From Apostichopus japonicus (taxonomy: Eukaryota > Echinodermata > Holothuroidea > Aspidochirotida > Stichopodidae), in assembly GCF_037975245.1 (NCBI RefSeq), contig NC_092569.1, positions 28,994,668 through 29,058,667 on the forward strand: DNA of 64,000 nucleotides, read 5' to 3'. Positions 1 to 13,094 of the stretch are shown here, in pieces. Position numbers and translations under genes: made by a program. The notes beneath the pieces are model-generated. The model made no database searches and had not been told where the DNA came from. It saw only the letters and a list, made by a program, of their open reading frames with translations. The first letter of the stretch is position 1. Each line of letters opens with the position of its first letter.

Positions 1-960
1 GAAACAATTCAGACTGAATGTTCTACCACCGACTAATTACGATGGACGTTTAAGGGATGAGGGCGGTCACTTTATACGCATGCCGCACGATAGCAGGGCA
101 GTGTGTCACTGTTAAACGTTATTATTTCGCATATAGGTTTGCAGGGCCGCGGCGCTAACGTTGGGAGCTTTATAAGCCCTCTCACGAAAGTACCAGTTTT
201 ACTTCATCCCAATCCATCCTACGTGATTCTATAACAAATGCCGGCAAATTTTTCCCGTTCTGTAAACTTAAGGTAGAAAACACAAACCTTTTCGTACTTA
301 GTAAGTTCATACACAACGCAACTGACGACAACAGACTAGCCTATAACAATGTATCATATGCAGCGCGACCTTCTATTGATGCTTCGTGTTGTTCTTGTTC
401 AATACTTATGACGGCATATGCCTATAACTGTACCTATTGCCATAATGGAATAATTAGCGTCTGAATCGCTGGGGGTTTCCCGAAAAAATCACTGGGTTAT
501 TTTCTTCCGAAACCGTGACAAGTTGGTACTATAACTTTTTATGTAAACGTTTACGTTAAGTGGTTGCCATGTATAGGCCCTGTATACATGATGAGTCCAG
601 GTCCATAGCCAGAAATTCTAAGTTGGAGGAGAAACGTATGGCAGGCCATCTGTAGCAGATATAGGCATCACCATTTACCAATTTAGATGGGTATATGTCA
701 GTTTAAATTGAAGAAACTCCAGTTGAAATAGAATAATACCAGTTTACTGCAACATATAAACCAATTAAAATGGACGTTATATTTAAAATATTAAGTCTTT
801 TCGTCCTCGTGACCCTTTGAAAACGTTCCGGCATAATTTCACTCGTTATGAACTGAATTTATAAGCCAGGGTAATTCTCTGTAATACGTATACGGTATTA
901 ATGCTATAGTTCCATTACAAAAACTACAATTTCTGCTGAATAGTGCTATAGCAGAATTAT
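1..960. other. No gene recognised
   Basis: AT-rich sequence with no frame longer than about 60 codons. The LINE remnant begins at its right end, so part of this may be its upstream degenerate body. Confidence 0.4.
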
Positions 961-964
961 TGAC

Positions 965-1110
965 GGCCGTGGAAGAAGGAATCATGGTGTCTCTATCATT
1001 ATAAAGAGTTGCACTGGCTCCCTGTGAAAGATCGTATTTACTTTAAAATCATGTTGTTTGTCTATAAATGTATCACCTTTAATTGTTACTATAGAGCATT
1101 TGCCTTGAGA
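965..1110 (+). mobile_element. LINE reverse-transcriptase C-terminal remnant
   Basis: Reads GRRNHGVSIII, then in another frame KELHWLPVKDRIYFKIMLFV, matching the conserved LHWLPV-x-RI-x-FKI motif near the end of non-LTR (CR1/jockey-type) reverse transcriptases. One frameshift and stops soon after show it is dead. No further domains were seen. Confidence 0.7.
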
Positions 1111-1335
1111 GGTCCGAAGCATTAAAATTTCCTTCTTATATCCTTATCCGCATGACCAACAAAATTGATGGCTTCTGCGGTCACCTAAACCACTCGTTCC
1201 TTTGTAAAAGCGTTGGATTTTATTAGTAAATTTAATATGTTAATTATTGTCGTGGTATACTTGTTTGTTTCTCACCAACCTATACGTGGGCGTGTCTATA
1301 TCATCTCGGTATAGACATAAGGTGATCTACACCAA

Positions 1336-1337
<2 letters not shown>

Positions 1338-1398
<61 letters not shown>
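1338..1398. repeat. (TA)n microsatellite
   Basis: About 61 bases of uninterrupted TA, abutting a MITE-like element on its right that has a sister copy next to the (TA)n at 19349. Confidence 0.97.
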
Positions 1399-1401
<3 letters not shown>

Positions 1402-1500
1402 TGGTATATTTGTTTACTTCAACGCATGATAGCTGGGACTTAGGTTTACTTCGGGGATAGGTTTACCTGACACCAGGTAAACCTAAGTCTAGGGTCTTCT
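1399..1500. mobile_element. MITE-like element adjacent to (TA)n, copy A
   Basis: After the TA tract comes TTGGTATATTTGTTTACTTC, then an inverted pair ACTTAGGTTTAC and GTAAACCTAAGT. The same words appear in opposite orientation at 19147-19348, again beside a long TA tract, so this is a repeat family. Confidence 0.55.
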
Positions 1501-2360
1501 TGTTCAATCAATTTCACTTCCTTTGAGGAATGATTATTTCGAGTTAAGAGAAAACCTCATAAACCTTTCAATTCCGAAGTTACAAAAAAAAAATCGTTCA
1601 TTTAAAGGGTAAAATTTCCCCTCAAAAGTGGAGGTAATTCCGAAGGGTATATAACAGAATTACGAACATGGTATATATGTTGATCCCAACTTTACACATC
1701 GATTTTGACCAAATGCGGCTATATATAGTTCCGAAACTTAAAGGTTCCTCTAATTACACTGAAATCTTCGTAATTGTACTTTTTCTTCCATTAATTTGGG
1801 ATATTTAAGAAAATAAGAGTTTCTATTTTAACTGGCAAATTTACACGTAACGAAACAACGCCCCCACACATAAGCAGTTCTTTCTGTGTTCGGTGGCAGG
1901 GCAGTCGATCGGATCGTATCGTTGCTACTATCCCAATAGCCTACATTCAACGTTACTGTATGTGGCCTAGCCATGTAGTCTACAAAGGAAAGTGCCGCAG
2001 GTTACCGTAAACGTTGCCCATTTGAAGTTGGCTTTTGGACTTTGGTGCAGTATATGCATTGTAAGTAAATTCCTTAAAAGTGTTCCGGATATATTAATAA
2101 CATTTAGAGTAAATACCTTCATGCTGAACACAAATAAATTAAGACCATGGTTAGAGTTAGAGTAGACTAGCCTAGGCCTAACGTTAGCCCTAAATTGGAC
2201 CTATCAGTATTACTGGCTATGGTAAATCACAGCTGCCTGCAACTGCCTTTGCTGATACTCGGAATATAAATGTGATACATAAATTAAAGTATATACTTGT
2301 AACAGACTGGTCAACCTACACATTTTGCAGCCTGCTGATCTTCCAGATCTTTTAAAGTAA

Positions 2361-2778
2361 AGGCTTAATAATTGACGCACCTCCAAATATTACTAGGCCT
2401 AGGCTACTAGGCTAGTACTACTATTACTGTATACTAGCCTACTACTACTGTAGCTAGTACTAGCAACTATACAGCAGGCAACCATAACTTTTTGCAGCCA
2501 AGCAGAGTTATATATTTCATGAGTTTGAATCCATTTCAGGTATTTGCTGATCAAATTGTTTCTGTGCATGTTTTGGGGCATTTGGAAATCTTACTCCCTA
2601 AAAATAACCAAAATTACCTCAATATAATACCACTAATCTCTGGGACCTGACCTTTCTGAAGTTAGAGGCTCAGAGCATAGCAAACAGCATCCAAAGATAA
2701 TGGATGTTTACTTAGGCCTTCACTACAGTAAGCTCATCGACAGATGTGTCAATTTAGGAGTATGAAAGAACTTGCATT
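2361..2778. mobile_element. Truncated copy of the 17.8-kb MITE-like element
   Basis: Starts AGGCTTAATAATTGACGCAC and follows the 17798 copy to about GGAGTATGAAAGAACTTG, then diverges and lacks the right terminus. A TAGGCCTAGGCTACTAGGC-rich stretch is inserted near the left end. Confidence 0.75.
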
Positions 2779-5700
2779 CGTGCGATGCAATTTTGAACCA
2801 TTTCACGAAATATAAATCTTTGGGTATGTCTCAATCTCTCTGACATCAAATAAGGCAGTCAGAAAGTCACAACTCCACAAAAACAGATACACAAGCAAAT
2901 GGAACACTACAGTAAAAGAAAGGGCCTGACAGATTCCATAAACGAGTTACAAAAGTAAAAAATGTGAAAACGTTTGCCGTCTCAGTACAATATTCATCCC
3001 CACAATATTCTCTATATGTGTTAGTGTGCATCACTAAGCCCTGTGCGTACAGTAGTAGTGGTGTGTCATTGGTTCTGATTCAGAGAACTAAGTCACACAG
3101 GGCCTCAGTGTAGCAGTGTACAACAATTTTTTGTACTGTAACATGAGTTTTTTCCCCCTGCACCTATGGGATGAATCGTGGCTGAAGGTAAACAATTGAG
3201 TATTCATTTTAGAATAACAACGCAATCATGGCTAAGTAATTTAGGCATTTTGATATTAACGTTATGATGTGGGTAGTGTTAATAGTGCTGAAGTAATAGC
3301 TTGATCAAAAGTATTCCTCAAAGTCCCACAATGCCTTCACAGGGTGACCTACTGTACAGTCACTTGAGCACTTAGGAGTTTTTGCAAAAAGAGCAAATTC
3401 CTTGTCCAAAATTGCTAGGTTTGATCCAGTTTTACAGAGTCCCATAACAAAAAAACACAGTCTGTGATATATCAATGGAAAAGTGTAAAGATTCAATGTA
3501 ACATATTTGAAAGGATTAGAGTATGTTGAAAAACCACCAGCTATGCATTTTAAGGAAATAAACAGTACCTCATTGAACCTTGCATTGTGTTCACACTAAT
3601 GAGTTATGAAATTGTTATCAGTGTCTTCATCATTAAAAGCTATTAATTAGGTTGATCAATGGTCTCACATATTAGTGCAATCACAGAGGTTAAATTTCAA
3701 TCAGGTTATAATGCCAAGGGAATCCAGACCTACTTCATAAAAAATTAAAAAAAATTCATGGCTCCTATAAAAATCATTCATGATAAAAACCAGCATACAT
3801 ACAGTATGTGCAACTAAAGTAGTTTCATATTGGGTATCATGTCCAAATAAAAGCTCTTGATTGTATTCAGTTTGCATACTTTTAAAAATGACCATCTGTG
3901 TGCAGTAATTTGGTGTTAGTAAGTAACATGAAAATGCACAAGACTAATGTTCAACAGGCACTAGATAGTTCTCATGTCCATAGCACAAACCAGGGAGTTG
4001 TTCCATTACAACTCCCTGCACGAACAGGCTATTATGATCAGAGTTGTTATGGAACAAATAAAACTCCCTTGTATGATGTTAGAACTGTACTGTGTGACAA
4101 AACACTTATATGCATACATGTGGTAACATGTTGCTATGATCCGATACTAGCTGGTTGGGTGTATAAATAGATCACCATTATGCAAACTGCACTGCACATG
4201 GTTTCCATTATGTAATAAGTTTCATTTTATGAATTTGTCAATCTGACATGTATGCTACTGTATATGTGTAGGCTGCATGTACAACTTATTGTATCTTAAT
4301 AATATACGGCAAAAAACTATTGAGAACTGTCATAAACAACATTTTCAAAGTGACAGTTGGGGATCTAAAAAGACCACTGAAAGCCTTCTGTAGCGATATA
4401 ACATGATACTAAACATTATATATCTCTGCAAGCTAGTGTACCCTGCTTTGAGACGCATGGTTTAAATAAGGTTTTCACAAGTTTGCCCTGTTGACCCAAC
4501 CACTGGCCTAGACATACCAATAAATAGATCTATCCATGCTTCAAATTTTAGTTTTCACAATTTGACCATTTTTACCTAAATTACCTTTGACCTTCACCAA
4601 AAACAATAGGCTTCTTGTACTTGTGATGCATCTATACATATATACTGTACCAACTATGAGATCTGTCCAATAAAGCTTACTGTCATGAGAAACTGTGTTT
4701 ACAAGCTAGGATCACAAACACAGTACTCCTACCAATGCACACGCACACATATGCCATCGTGAGTGGAAAGTTTCAACATCATTGAAACCAAACATTAAAA
4801 ATGAACTCAGTCATAATGCCAAAGTCTGTGTACACGAGTAGTCCTGAGCTTAAACCCCAAATGATACGTTGAGGGACTAAATGTACCGGTATACATAGTC
4901 TAGGGTGCATGCAATTTTTTAGTAAATGAACTGCATGCGGGATGAGGCATTGAACCATGCATGAATACTCAGTCAATCTCTTGAAGTGATTGCATGCTAA
5001 ATTCCTGGGTACAACTTACATACCAAATAATAGATCAATATTCAAACTTAGTAGTGTGGTATTTTTCTCAATTGTTGCATATGCGGTTTCCATGAAAAAA
5101 GTGATAGCTAAATTAACTAAACTGACATGAATATTGGACAACATGTACACTAAGTATTGACATCAAATAGGGAACTGCACTGTCAAGACTTCCACTTGCA
5201 ATTTATGAAACAATTATCTGGACTTATTTATGTTCATTCTCTTGTCAGAAAAGATGGCTCAAATTTGGCACAATTGGAGGAATGCATGAATGCAGAATGA
5301 GAACACCACAGCAGATATGCTCCACTTTATTGCAAGAAGTACAGGGCTGCAATTTCAAGGTCGACACAGGATATCAAAATACTGTAACTTTGAGCTGCTG
5401 GTTCATGCTGACCATGGGATGCAGAGAGAAATGGCTTATATGGAAATAAGGAGCTCCCACAAGCATATATTGCAAACATCCCAGTTGTCTTTAATATTCA
5501 GTAAGTATTGACTGTGAGATATATTTTAAATCCCTATGACCTGAAGTTAGTTTTCTAAAGTCTTCCCTTTAATATCCTCTAAATCTGATCAACACACACT
5601 ATACATAATATAAATTTACTGTACTAAGTTTCAACACGAACAAAGATGATGAAAATTTGCTGTTTAGTTTCAAAAACTGTAAACAACTGTATACAACGGC

Positions 5701-6409
5701 TAACAAAGTAATGTAAGAAAGACTTTCCACTTCCCACCAAGTCCACTGCCAAACCTTTTGGTTTACTTTGCTACTTCCACCATCATAGAATGTTATCCGA
5801 ATTGAAATGACTTTATGTGTAGTCTTTGAAAACCAAATGTACTGTAAATCTGTCATCTGGCAGGCTGGAATGAATTGTAGGTAGGATTGTGAAGCAAAGA
5901 CTTGAGGTGTTAACACACCATCACATTTTAACCTTGATTATGATGTGTTTATTTGTACCTTTTGCAACAATGTCAATATCAAAATGTGAGGCTTTAAAAA
6001 AATATTTACATGGAATGTACTTCAGTGAAACTTTGACATATGATTGAAATGTTGTTTTGGTTCATTGTAGGTTAACGAGAGCTGATGGAATTTCTCCACA
6101 AGAGAAGGAAGTACTGTCATCAATAAAATCTGCAGACAGAAGAATATTTTTACTGAAGATCAAAATTTTCAATGAAAGGAAAGGCTTTCGATTAAAATTG
6201 GACAAACAACTTCTGTAGATATAATGAGGACTAGATTTATATGTCATTGCTTGGAGCCAGGTACGGTGCATTCTATGAGTTTGAATTTTTCTTTTTAGTT
6301 TCTGGACAGGTATATGACATGCAGCATACAAATTAAAATTTGTTAATGAATTTTCTTCCTTTACAGCATCATAAAATTCATTATTAATAATCCATTTATA
6401 CAAATTCTT
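2779..6409. other. No gene recognised
   Basis: Unique-looking AT-rich DNA with frames of at most about 110 codons that show no family motif and no good splice-site pairing. The only structure noted is the hairpin at 3991. Confidence 0.4.
3991..4018. other. Perfect 11-bp hairpin
   Basis: CAGGGAGTTGT, a 6-base loop TCCATT, then ACAACTCCCTG. There is no T-run or gene beside it and no function is assigned. Confidence 0.5.
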
Positions 6410-6980
6410 ATGTTGCTGTATTTGAGAATAATTTTCGTTAGTAAAACAAAGATTTTAATCATATTCATTGCATTAACTATTATTCATGTAACTCCCTTAC
6501 TTCACTGTATCAAATAAAACATTGTTTCACCAATCCATTATTCCAGTTGTTATACTGCTGGGAGGGGAGACACCAAGGTCTTTTAATACTTCAGTTACCC
6601 AATTAATGCTAACTAGATGCTCAATAATGCTTCCCACAATGGGGATGTTGGGTCTAGCAAACCTTAAGTCTAGTGGACCCTCAATGTAATGGGCATCCTC
6701 CCCCCCCCATGTTGGTACTGCATGTGGTATACTTTTGTTAGTGAAACTAAGAGTTTCATCCTAGTCATTACATTGAGGGATGCTCTTTATTAAACTCCTT
6801 TACTTCACTGCAGCGTATTGGTAATCAACTATTCTAGTTGTAATGTTGCTAGTACTGTATTTGAGAATCCTTTTGTTAGTGAAACGAAGAGTTTAATGCT
6901 ATCCATTACATTTAGGAGTACTCTCTAAGTGTCTACCTTCACAACATCATATCATAAATTATTAACAATCCATTATCTCT
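6410..6980. repeat. Degenerate direct repeat, three copies
   Basis: TTTGAGAAT, TTTTGTTAGTGAAACnAAGA and TCATTACATT words recur near 6420, 6735 and 6855, each followed by CTTTACTTCACTG-like text or its remnant. Confidence 0.5.
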
Positions 6981-6984
6981 TTAT

Positions 6985-7100
6985 ATTTATGGCAGAGCTG
7001 TAGTCGAGTCCAATTACCCAGAGCCCGATCCAAGTCCGAGTCCATCTTGTCTGAGCCAAATACAAGACCCCTCAAGTCCGAGCCGACTCCAGATACCAAA
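6985..7100. repeat. GAGTCCGAGTC-type low-complexity segment
   Basis: Repeated AGTCCGAG, GAGCCCGATCC and GAGCCGACTCC words over about 100 bp. Possibly a remnant of a dispersed repeat. Confidence 0.4.
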
Positions 7101-10094
7101 GATCACCTTTGGTAAAAATTCTTGAACTGTTATAATAATTATGCACCCAGGAGGAAATTTACCTCATGCTATAATTTTTTCGGACCAGATAAGTGGCAGC
7201 AAGCTTTTCCTGGTTCATAAATGTTCAGCCCGGGCGCTCAACTTTCAAACCATGCAGGGAGAGGCAAAATCATATTCAAACCACGACCACCGCCAGGTTA
7301 GAACCTGCTTGTGAGAACCCTGCTCTACTAAAAGTGAAATTCTAGTTACATTTAGGATTGCTCATTAAGATTTTCAAATCATCATCATTGTCATGGTTGC
7401 TACTTTTTCTGATGTCATCATCATTTGTGAATTATTGTGATTGTTGCCATGTAGAAGGAAGAAATGTTAGCTAATAGTTATTATACCATATGTTCTTGGT
7501 CTCTAAATTGTTTACGCTGAGGTCAGTATGAACAGAAGTGTTTATAATAGTTTTCCTTTCTGTTAAAGTATTTTCTGAATCATTTCATTAATTTTATATT
7601 TATACTGGAATTTTCAGTAGGTGTTGGCCTCATTGAGGGTCAAGGCTACTCAAGGTCAGTAGAGTAACATAGAGCATCTAACTCAACAAGGAAAAGTTGG
7701 TAGTCATATGTAGTGCATATAGGTTTCTGACATTGAGTACTATTCTATAAACAGTATAGCAGAAGCCCATGTGAGATAACTAGATATCTGAATCTGAAAG
7801 CCATGTTAATATGATAGTTCAATATTGGAATGATGAATGGAAGTTTGTATGCAGGTGTATCATGTGCTGAGCTCTTAGCCAAGTCAAAGGTTATTTGAGG
7901 CCAATATAGGTAAAATCTGAAAACCTTCATGATCCCATACTATCTAGTATCTGACTAGTAGCTGCTTTAATAGCTGAATCTTAGGGCAATTAATATATTT
8001 ATCAGAACAAGTAATGTACCTCAAAAGACTTCTTAAGCTCTTTTGAGCCCCATTCAATATTTCAGTGTATTAACTTCATCATTCTTTTAACAAATTTACT
8101 CCAAATTGCTAGTTTCATGTTCTGGCAATGAACCTTTGTCATATCATGTTGCATGAGTGCTGTAACTGGTTTACAAGCTTGCAAAAGTCTTAAAAGGAGG
8201 ATAGGGTGTTGGGATAAATAGTTCAAAATAATATTAACAAAATTGTACCATATTTTGCTTTTCTTTTTTCCCATATGTTGCCACTGCTTGAATAAGACTA
8301 GTTGATAGGACTTTTTGTGAGCTCCACCTTTGACAACAAGGTACAGTAGACTTCAACTGCATCTTGTTGGCAACATCCTAGGAAAGTTTCAATAAACACA
8401 GATGTTTCTATAAATGAGGAATCTGATGAACATTCCAATACTGCAAGTCTTTATTGGACATTTCAGCAGGAGGCAATAACCAATTCTGCTATCGTTACAT
8501 ACTGTAGGTCCTTCATAAAATGCCACTTAAAGAACTGTATTACTTCCTTGGAAGGTGAATTTTATTGTCAAATACAACATCTGTCAAATATTTAGTTTCC
8601 CAACCTGTCCAACACCTCCCCCCCCCACCCCTCCATTTATCCCGAGTAGAAACTGGGACAGAACATTTTTTTGTGGGAAACAAGGATAAATAATGTTGTT
8701 TGAGGTATCGAGCATTTATCTATATGTCCCTTTCGAAACTAGATAGGAGGAAGTAGCAAACAATGCAAGGAAAACATGAAGTTCAAGTGGATGCTTTAAT
8801 TGCTTTTACCCAAAACATTGCTATATTCATTGATAAATATAATCCACTTCAAATTCAGTACCGTTATACAACATGCAAAAGAGTTATGATATTGATGTAC
8901 TTTCTGAATTTAGACCATTGCAGGTGAACAAGTTTAACATTGGTTTTTAATTTGACTGTATGTAGAAAACACCGGTTACATAATGAACCTCAGATACAAT
9001 GTCGTGCAAATGCATATTACTGCTAGGAGCTGTTTAACAAACAGTGAAAGAAAAATTTATTACTTGACTATTAAAAGATTCGCAGAACTCCACTCCTTCA
9101 ACAATATTTACAGTGGTGCAGACTTCAAAGCAGTGCAAGGGCAACAACTGTCTATCTCTTTAAGAAATTTCCAAGTGCTTTCATTTCTAGCATTTGCATA
9201 TGTTCAAAAGAAAAATGACAAATTAAAAGATGTGGTCTTTTCAACATGTTACCACATCTCCCCCCCCCCCCCTCTCTCCCCCATCAAAAAAGTATTGCAT
9301 GTACAGCAGTAACCCTTTTTGTACATGTGCAATATATGGGGCAGAGCCTTATTCATGACTTGACCAAGCCCTTTATCCATTTGAATAGCACAAGTTATGT
9401 CAGTGGTATTCACATCAATGCCTCATTGAAAATGTGCCTCATGGTGAATTTTCTAGCTGATAGCATGAATGTGAATGAGCTGAAGTTGTTGAAGTTGCTT
9501 TGTTTATATATTTCTGAAAGTAACATGAAATTTCATATTGATTTTTAATGAAAATATTTGCATTTATCAGTAATAAACAGAAAGAAGACATAATGATTTC
9601 TGCTAAAGTGTCTTATCTCTGCCTCTTATGTTACAAATGTGTTCATTGGTTGGTCCTTGTACTTCGAACATATTGCTCCCTAACTTAGCAAACCCATATT
9701 CGATCTGAAGATGCTAATTCAGACAGCTTACTGTTCTAGCAAGTTCTCGACCAATTATATTGATGAATTTGCATCTGGATGAATTTGCACTGGATGAATT
9801 TGAATCATGCCAACTATGTAAGGAGCCATTTCTTTTAACCTTGCAAGACTGTGCGAAAAATATATCATTCATTGGTCTGCATGGTATCGAATCTCCATGA
9901 TGACCACTCATGAACGACCCTTCGACCGCGGACCGGCAGTAGGCTATAGTTGCTGAAAAACCTGACGTGACATAGCGCATAGGCCGAGATATGTCATGAT
10001 ATTTCAAAGCAACTTACCAGATTGTCTTTTTTCTTCTATTTCTCTAAACTATTTGATGACCATATCAAGACATGGGGATCTCAAAATAAAGGAT
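7101..10094. other. No gene recognised
   Basis: AT-rich, with poly-C runs near 8615 and 9261. Frames near 8983-9548 and 9714-10007 are about 100 codons but resemble nothing known and lack flanking splice sites. Confidence 0.4.
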
Positions 10095-10306
10095 GCTGTG
10101 AAACTTTAGAGCAGCTTACAAGGCCTGGGAAGTGTTATTTCCAACGATCTAGGAGGTCTTTATAGCTGAAAATTTCCCGTATGTTGAGCGCCAACCCATA
10201 TGGTGGCACTCCACTCAGGTAGTAACAAGACGCCCTCCCAGAAATTGTTCAAGCCCCCCCCCAAGCGCCCACCCCCTCCACTGGAACAATCCTGGCTACG
10301 TCACTG
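10095..10306. mobile_element. Degenerate copy of the 51.6-kb hAT-like MITE family
   Basis: Shares CTTACAAGGCCTGGGAAGTG and TGGTGGC-type words with 51731-51840 and ends in CCTGGCTACGTCACTG. The left terminus is not clear. Confidence 0.6.
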
Positions 10307-10504
10307 CATGTACCACAGGTTTATCTGGTATCAAAGTGAAAGCGGCTTTCCACAAGAATAAAGAAAGCATATCTACATTTTTGTGCAACACCTACACAAC
10401 TCAATCCCCACGCAAACAAGACTACCTACGTATAGTTTTCCTTGAGGATTCCAATAATTCCTGCAATTTCCTACCAATAACATATGGAAAGTCACTCCTG
10501 TTAT

Positions 10505-10879
10505 CGTGGCGGAGCTAGGGGTATTGGTAAGAGGGGTGAGAATGGTCTGTATGGGCGCTTTCGACTTTATCTAAGCGGAGCGCCACCACAGGTTGGCGCA
10601 GAGCGTACAGAAATCTTTTGAGTAAAGATACTCCCTATATGGCCGGAAATGACCCTTTCCGGGCCTTGCTAATTTGCAGATAAACGAAGAATAAATAGGT
10701 GTCATCGCCAACAAACTGTGACAAATGTCAATAGGTAGATGAGAGCGCCATAAAAAAGTCAATACTCGCGAATAAGTAAAATAAGTGATCAATAGCTGAA
10801 AAGGGCGCCAGCAGTCCATATTAGTCCGTTTAGGGGGGGGGGGCATCCGCCCCCTGACTGTATTGACGCTCCGCCACTG
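10505..10879. mobile_element. GTGGCGGAGC-type MITE, copy 1
   Basis: Starts GTGGCGGAGCTAGGG and ends GCTCCGCCACTG. It shares CGCCACCACAGGTTGGCGCA and GTACAGAAATCTTTTGAG with the copy at 12599-12938. It contains a G-run near the right end. The first bases of the left terminus are altered (ATCGTGG). Confidence 0.8.
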
Positions 10880-11849
10880 TTGGGAGCTCAGTGTAGGAAG
10901 AGAAGGGGGGAGAGGGAGGGTATTTTTTAACGGTTTGGGTGAGCGTCTGCAATGATTCGTAATGACATGTTATCACAAGCGTTCAACATGCTCAAATAAA
11001 AAGAATGAATGAGGAGGAATTCATATCACTTTTCAATCATTTTTTGAAACAAATTGAGCGAATTGATCGCTAGTAATCTTGAAATTGGTTTTACCACGGT
11101 CATTGTCATGTTTCTCATATGTACCTTTCTCATATAAAAGAATTCTGTACGTAATGTTATCAGAAATACTTTAAAAATGACACCAAAGAGATTAAAAATT
11201 CTTTTCGAATTTGTTAATAATATTGTCTTTTAAGAGACACCGTAGACACGTTGCTCGGTTGGGTTTACTGCAATAGTGGCAAATGGAGACCAATATCCGC
11301 ACTTAGTGGACCTAATGTTATAGTCGTGCACTGACCTTGAACAGAGGGGCCTACCGTGAAAACGTACGGAAAATTCATCCTTTTATATCTCAGCGAGACA
11401 ATTCCACTGGATACAATAATACGACTCAAAAGTCCTTAGATGTGGTTATCATAACAATCACAATAAAAGATATGTATGAAAAGCAGAACAAAGATATGAT
11501 GGAAACTCAAATGTGGACCAAAAAACGATGTCCCTACGGATGCCGTTTAGTGACATTTACATAATTTGTGTGTAGTAGGTTCCGTAGCTCTTTTGTGGAA
11601 AAACTTTGTAATATGCTTAAAGTTGGTAGTTCATCCATGCTTTAGATTAATGAGAGACATAGATCATCACGTTTTATGAGGAGGGAGGCTATTTTTAAAA
11701 ATCTGGGTAATAGGTACTGTAAAGCTTTTCTTGGAGAAAGCTTGGAATAGGCGGATAAGGAAGAAAGTTTCGAGTTCCTTCCACGCATTAGATAAATGAG
11801 GGACCTAGTTCATCACGCTTTGCGAGGATATCTCATATATTAGGTGTAA
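10880..11849. other. No gene recognised
   Basis: Short duplicated phrases (TTAGATTAATGAGAGACATA near 11643 and TTAGATAAATGAGGGACCTA near 11788) suggest an old direct repeat. No coding signal. Confidence 0.4.
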
Positions 11850-12560
11850 GAGAAGCGGTGATTGTAAGGAAGGGAAGGGGAGAATGGGGGGGGGGGTAAA
11901 TGATGTTACCAGGGGACCTAATAATTTGTCCTCAATGAGATTTAAAAAATTCATTAATGTAAGTAAATTTCATTACTGCCTGCTCTCGCCGATTTCTTTT
12001 AACCCTATAGAGCGGAGTGTGTGAGGTGAAGAAGGGTAGGGCAGGATGGGGGAGGGATGATAAATGACGATGTAACCAGGGGGCTAATAATTCGTTCAAT
12101 AAGAGATTTGAAAATATATATATATATATATGTAAGTTAATATTATTACTGCCTGCTCCCATTGATTTCTTTCAAACCTAAGTTACGCTTATCGGAAGAC
12201 TATACGCCGATAATACAATTCTTTAACAAGGAGATGCTTCTAATTTATTAAACTGTGTAACTTTCACTAATCTATTTGGAAAAAAATATGCTTTTAAGTT
12301 GAAAGACTCAGTAAGGATCAATTAAGTAGAACAAGGATCGTTGCGTGCTGCGTGTAACGATGAAGTTTCCTACATTGGGATGGAAGAGTATCAGGGAGTG
12401 TAAGATTGAGTGGGAAGTTAAATGACGGTGTAACTGAGAAATAAAAAAAATCTAAGTGATAAAATCATTATTGCTTGCTCTTTGCTGATTTAACATTAGA
12501 ATAAGTTTCTCTAATCATTAGATATTCCTTTAACATACGAGGTTCGGTTGGGGAAGGGGG
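11850..12560. repeat. Degenerate 150-300-bp tandem repeat, about 3 copies
   Basis: Each copy has a G-run, TAAATGA(C)GATGTAACCAGGGG-like text, then ATTACTGCCTGCTC and TGATTTCTTT-like text (about 11890-12005, 12050-12175, 12420-12495). Copies are well diverged. Confidence 0.6.
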
Positions 12561-12598
12561 GGGGGGTACTAGACGTATTGACGGGGAAGAAGATTGGG

Positions 12599-12938
12599 AG
12601 CCAGTGGCGGAGCTAGGGATATTGGTCAGAGGGGCGAGAAAGGTCAGTACAGGCGCTTTCGACTTTATCTAAGCGGAGCGCCACCACAGGTTGGCGCAGA
12701 GCGTACAGAAATCTTTTGAGTAAAGATACTCCCTATATCGCCGGAAATGACCCTTTAGGTATAGGTGTCATCGCCAACAAAATGTGACAAATGTCAATAG
12801 GTAGATGAGAGCGCAATAAAAAAGTAAATAAATCGCGAATAAGTAAAAAGTGTTGAATAGCTGAAAAGGGCGCCAGCTTCCCATTTGAGTCCGCCCCCCC
12901 CCCCCCCGCCTGACTGTATGGACGCTCCGCCACTGGCT
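12599..12938. mobile_element. GTGGCGGAGC-type MITE, copy 2
   Basis: Perfect 15-bp inverted ends AGCCAGTGGCGGAGC and GCTCCGCCACTGGCT. The interior is nearly identical to copy 1 for about 300 bp apart from a deletion after ATGACCCTT. No coding frame. No clear target duplication was seen. Confidence 0.82.
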
Positions 12939-13094
12939 GCCTGTTATGACATTAGAAACAAATACTGATATGAGATGAGTGTGGTATATACCTACTGGCG
13001 ACTGATAACAGTATTATAGTGCATGTTCTAGCCTTTTGACATCGTATGAATCTAGCAGACAACGTACAGGTACCGTCTGGTACCATTATCCGTT

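Noticed and set aside
5599-5916. 105-codon minus-strand ORF as an exon
   Set aside because: Composition is not gene-like and no homology was recognised.
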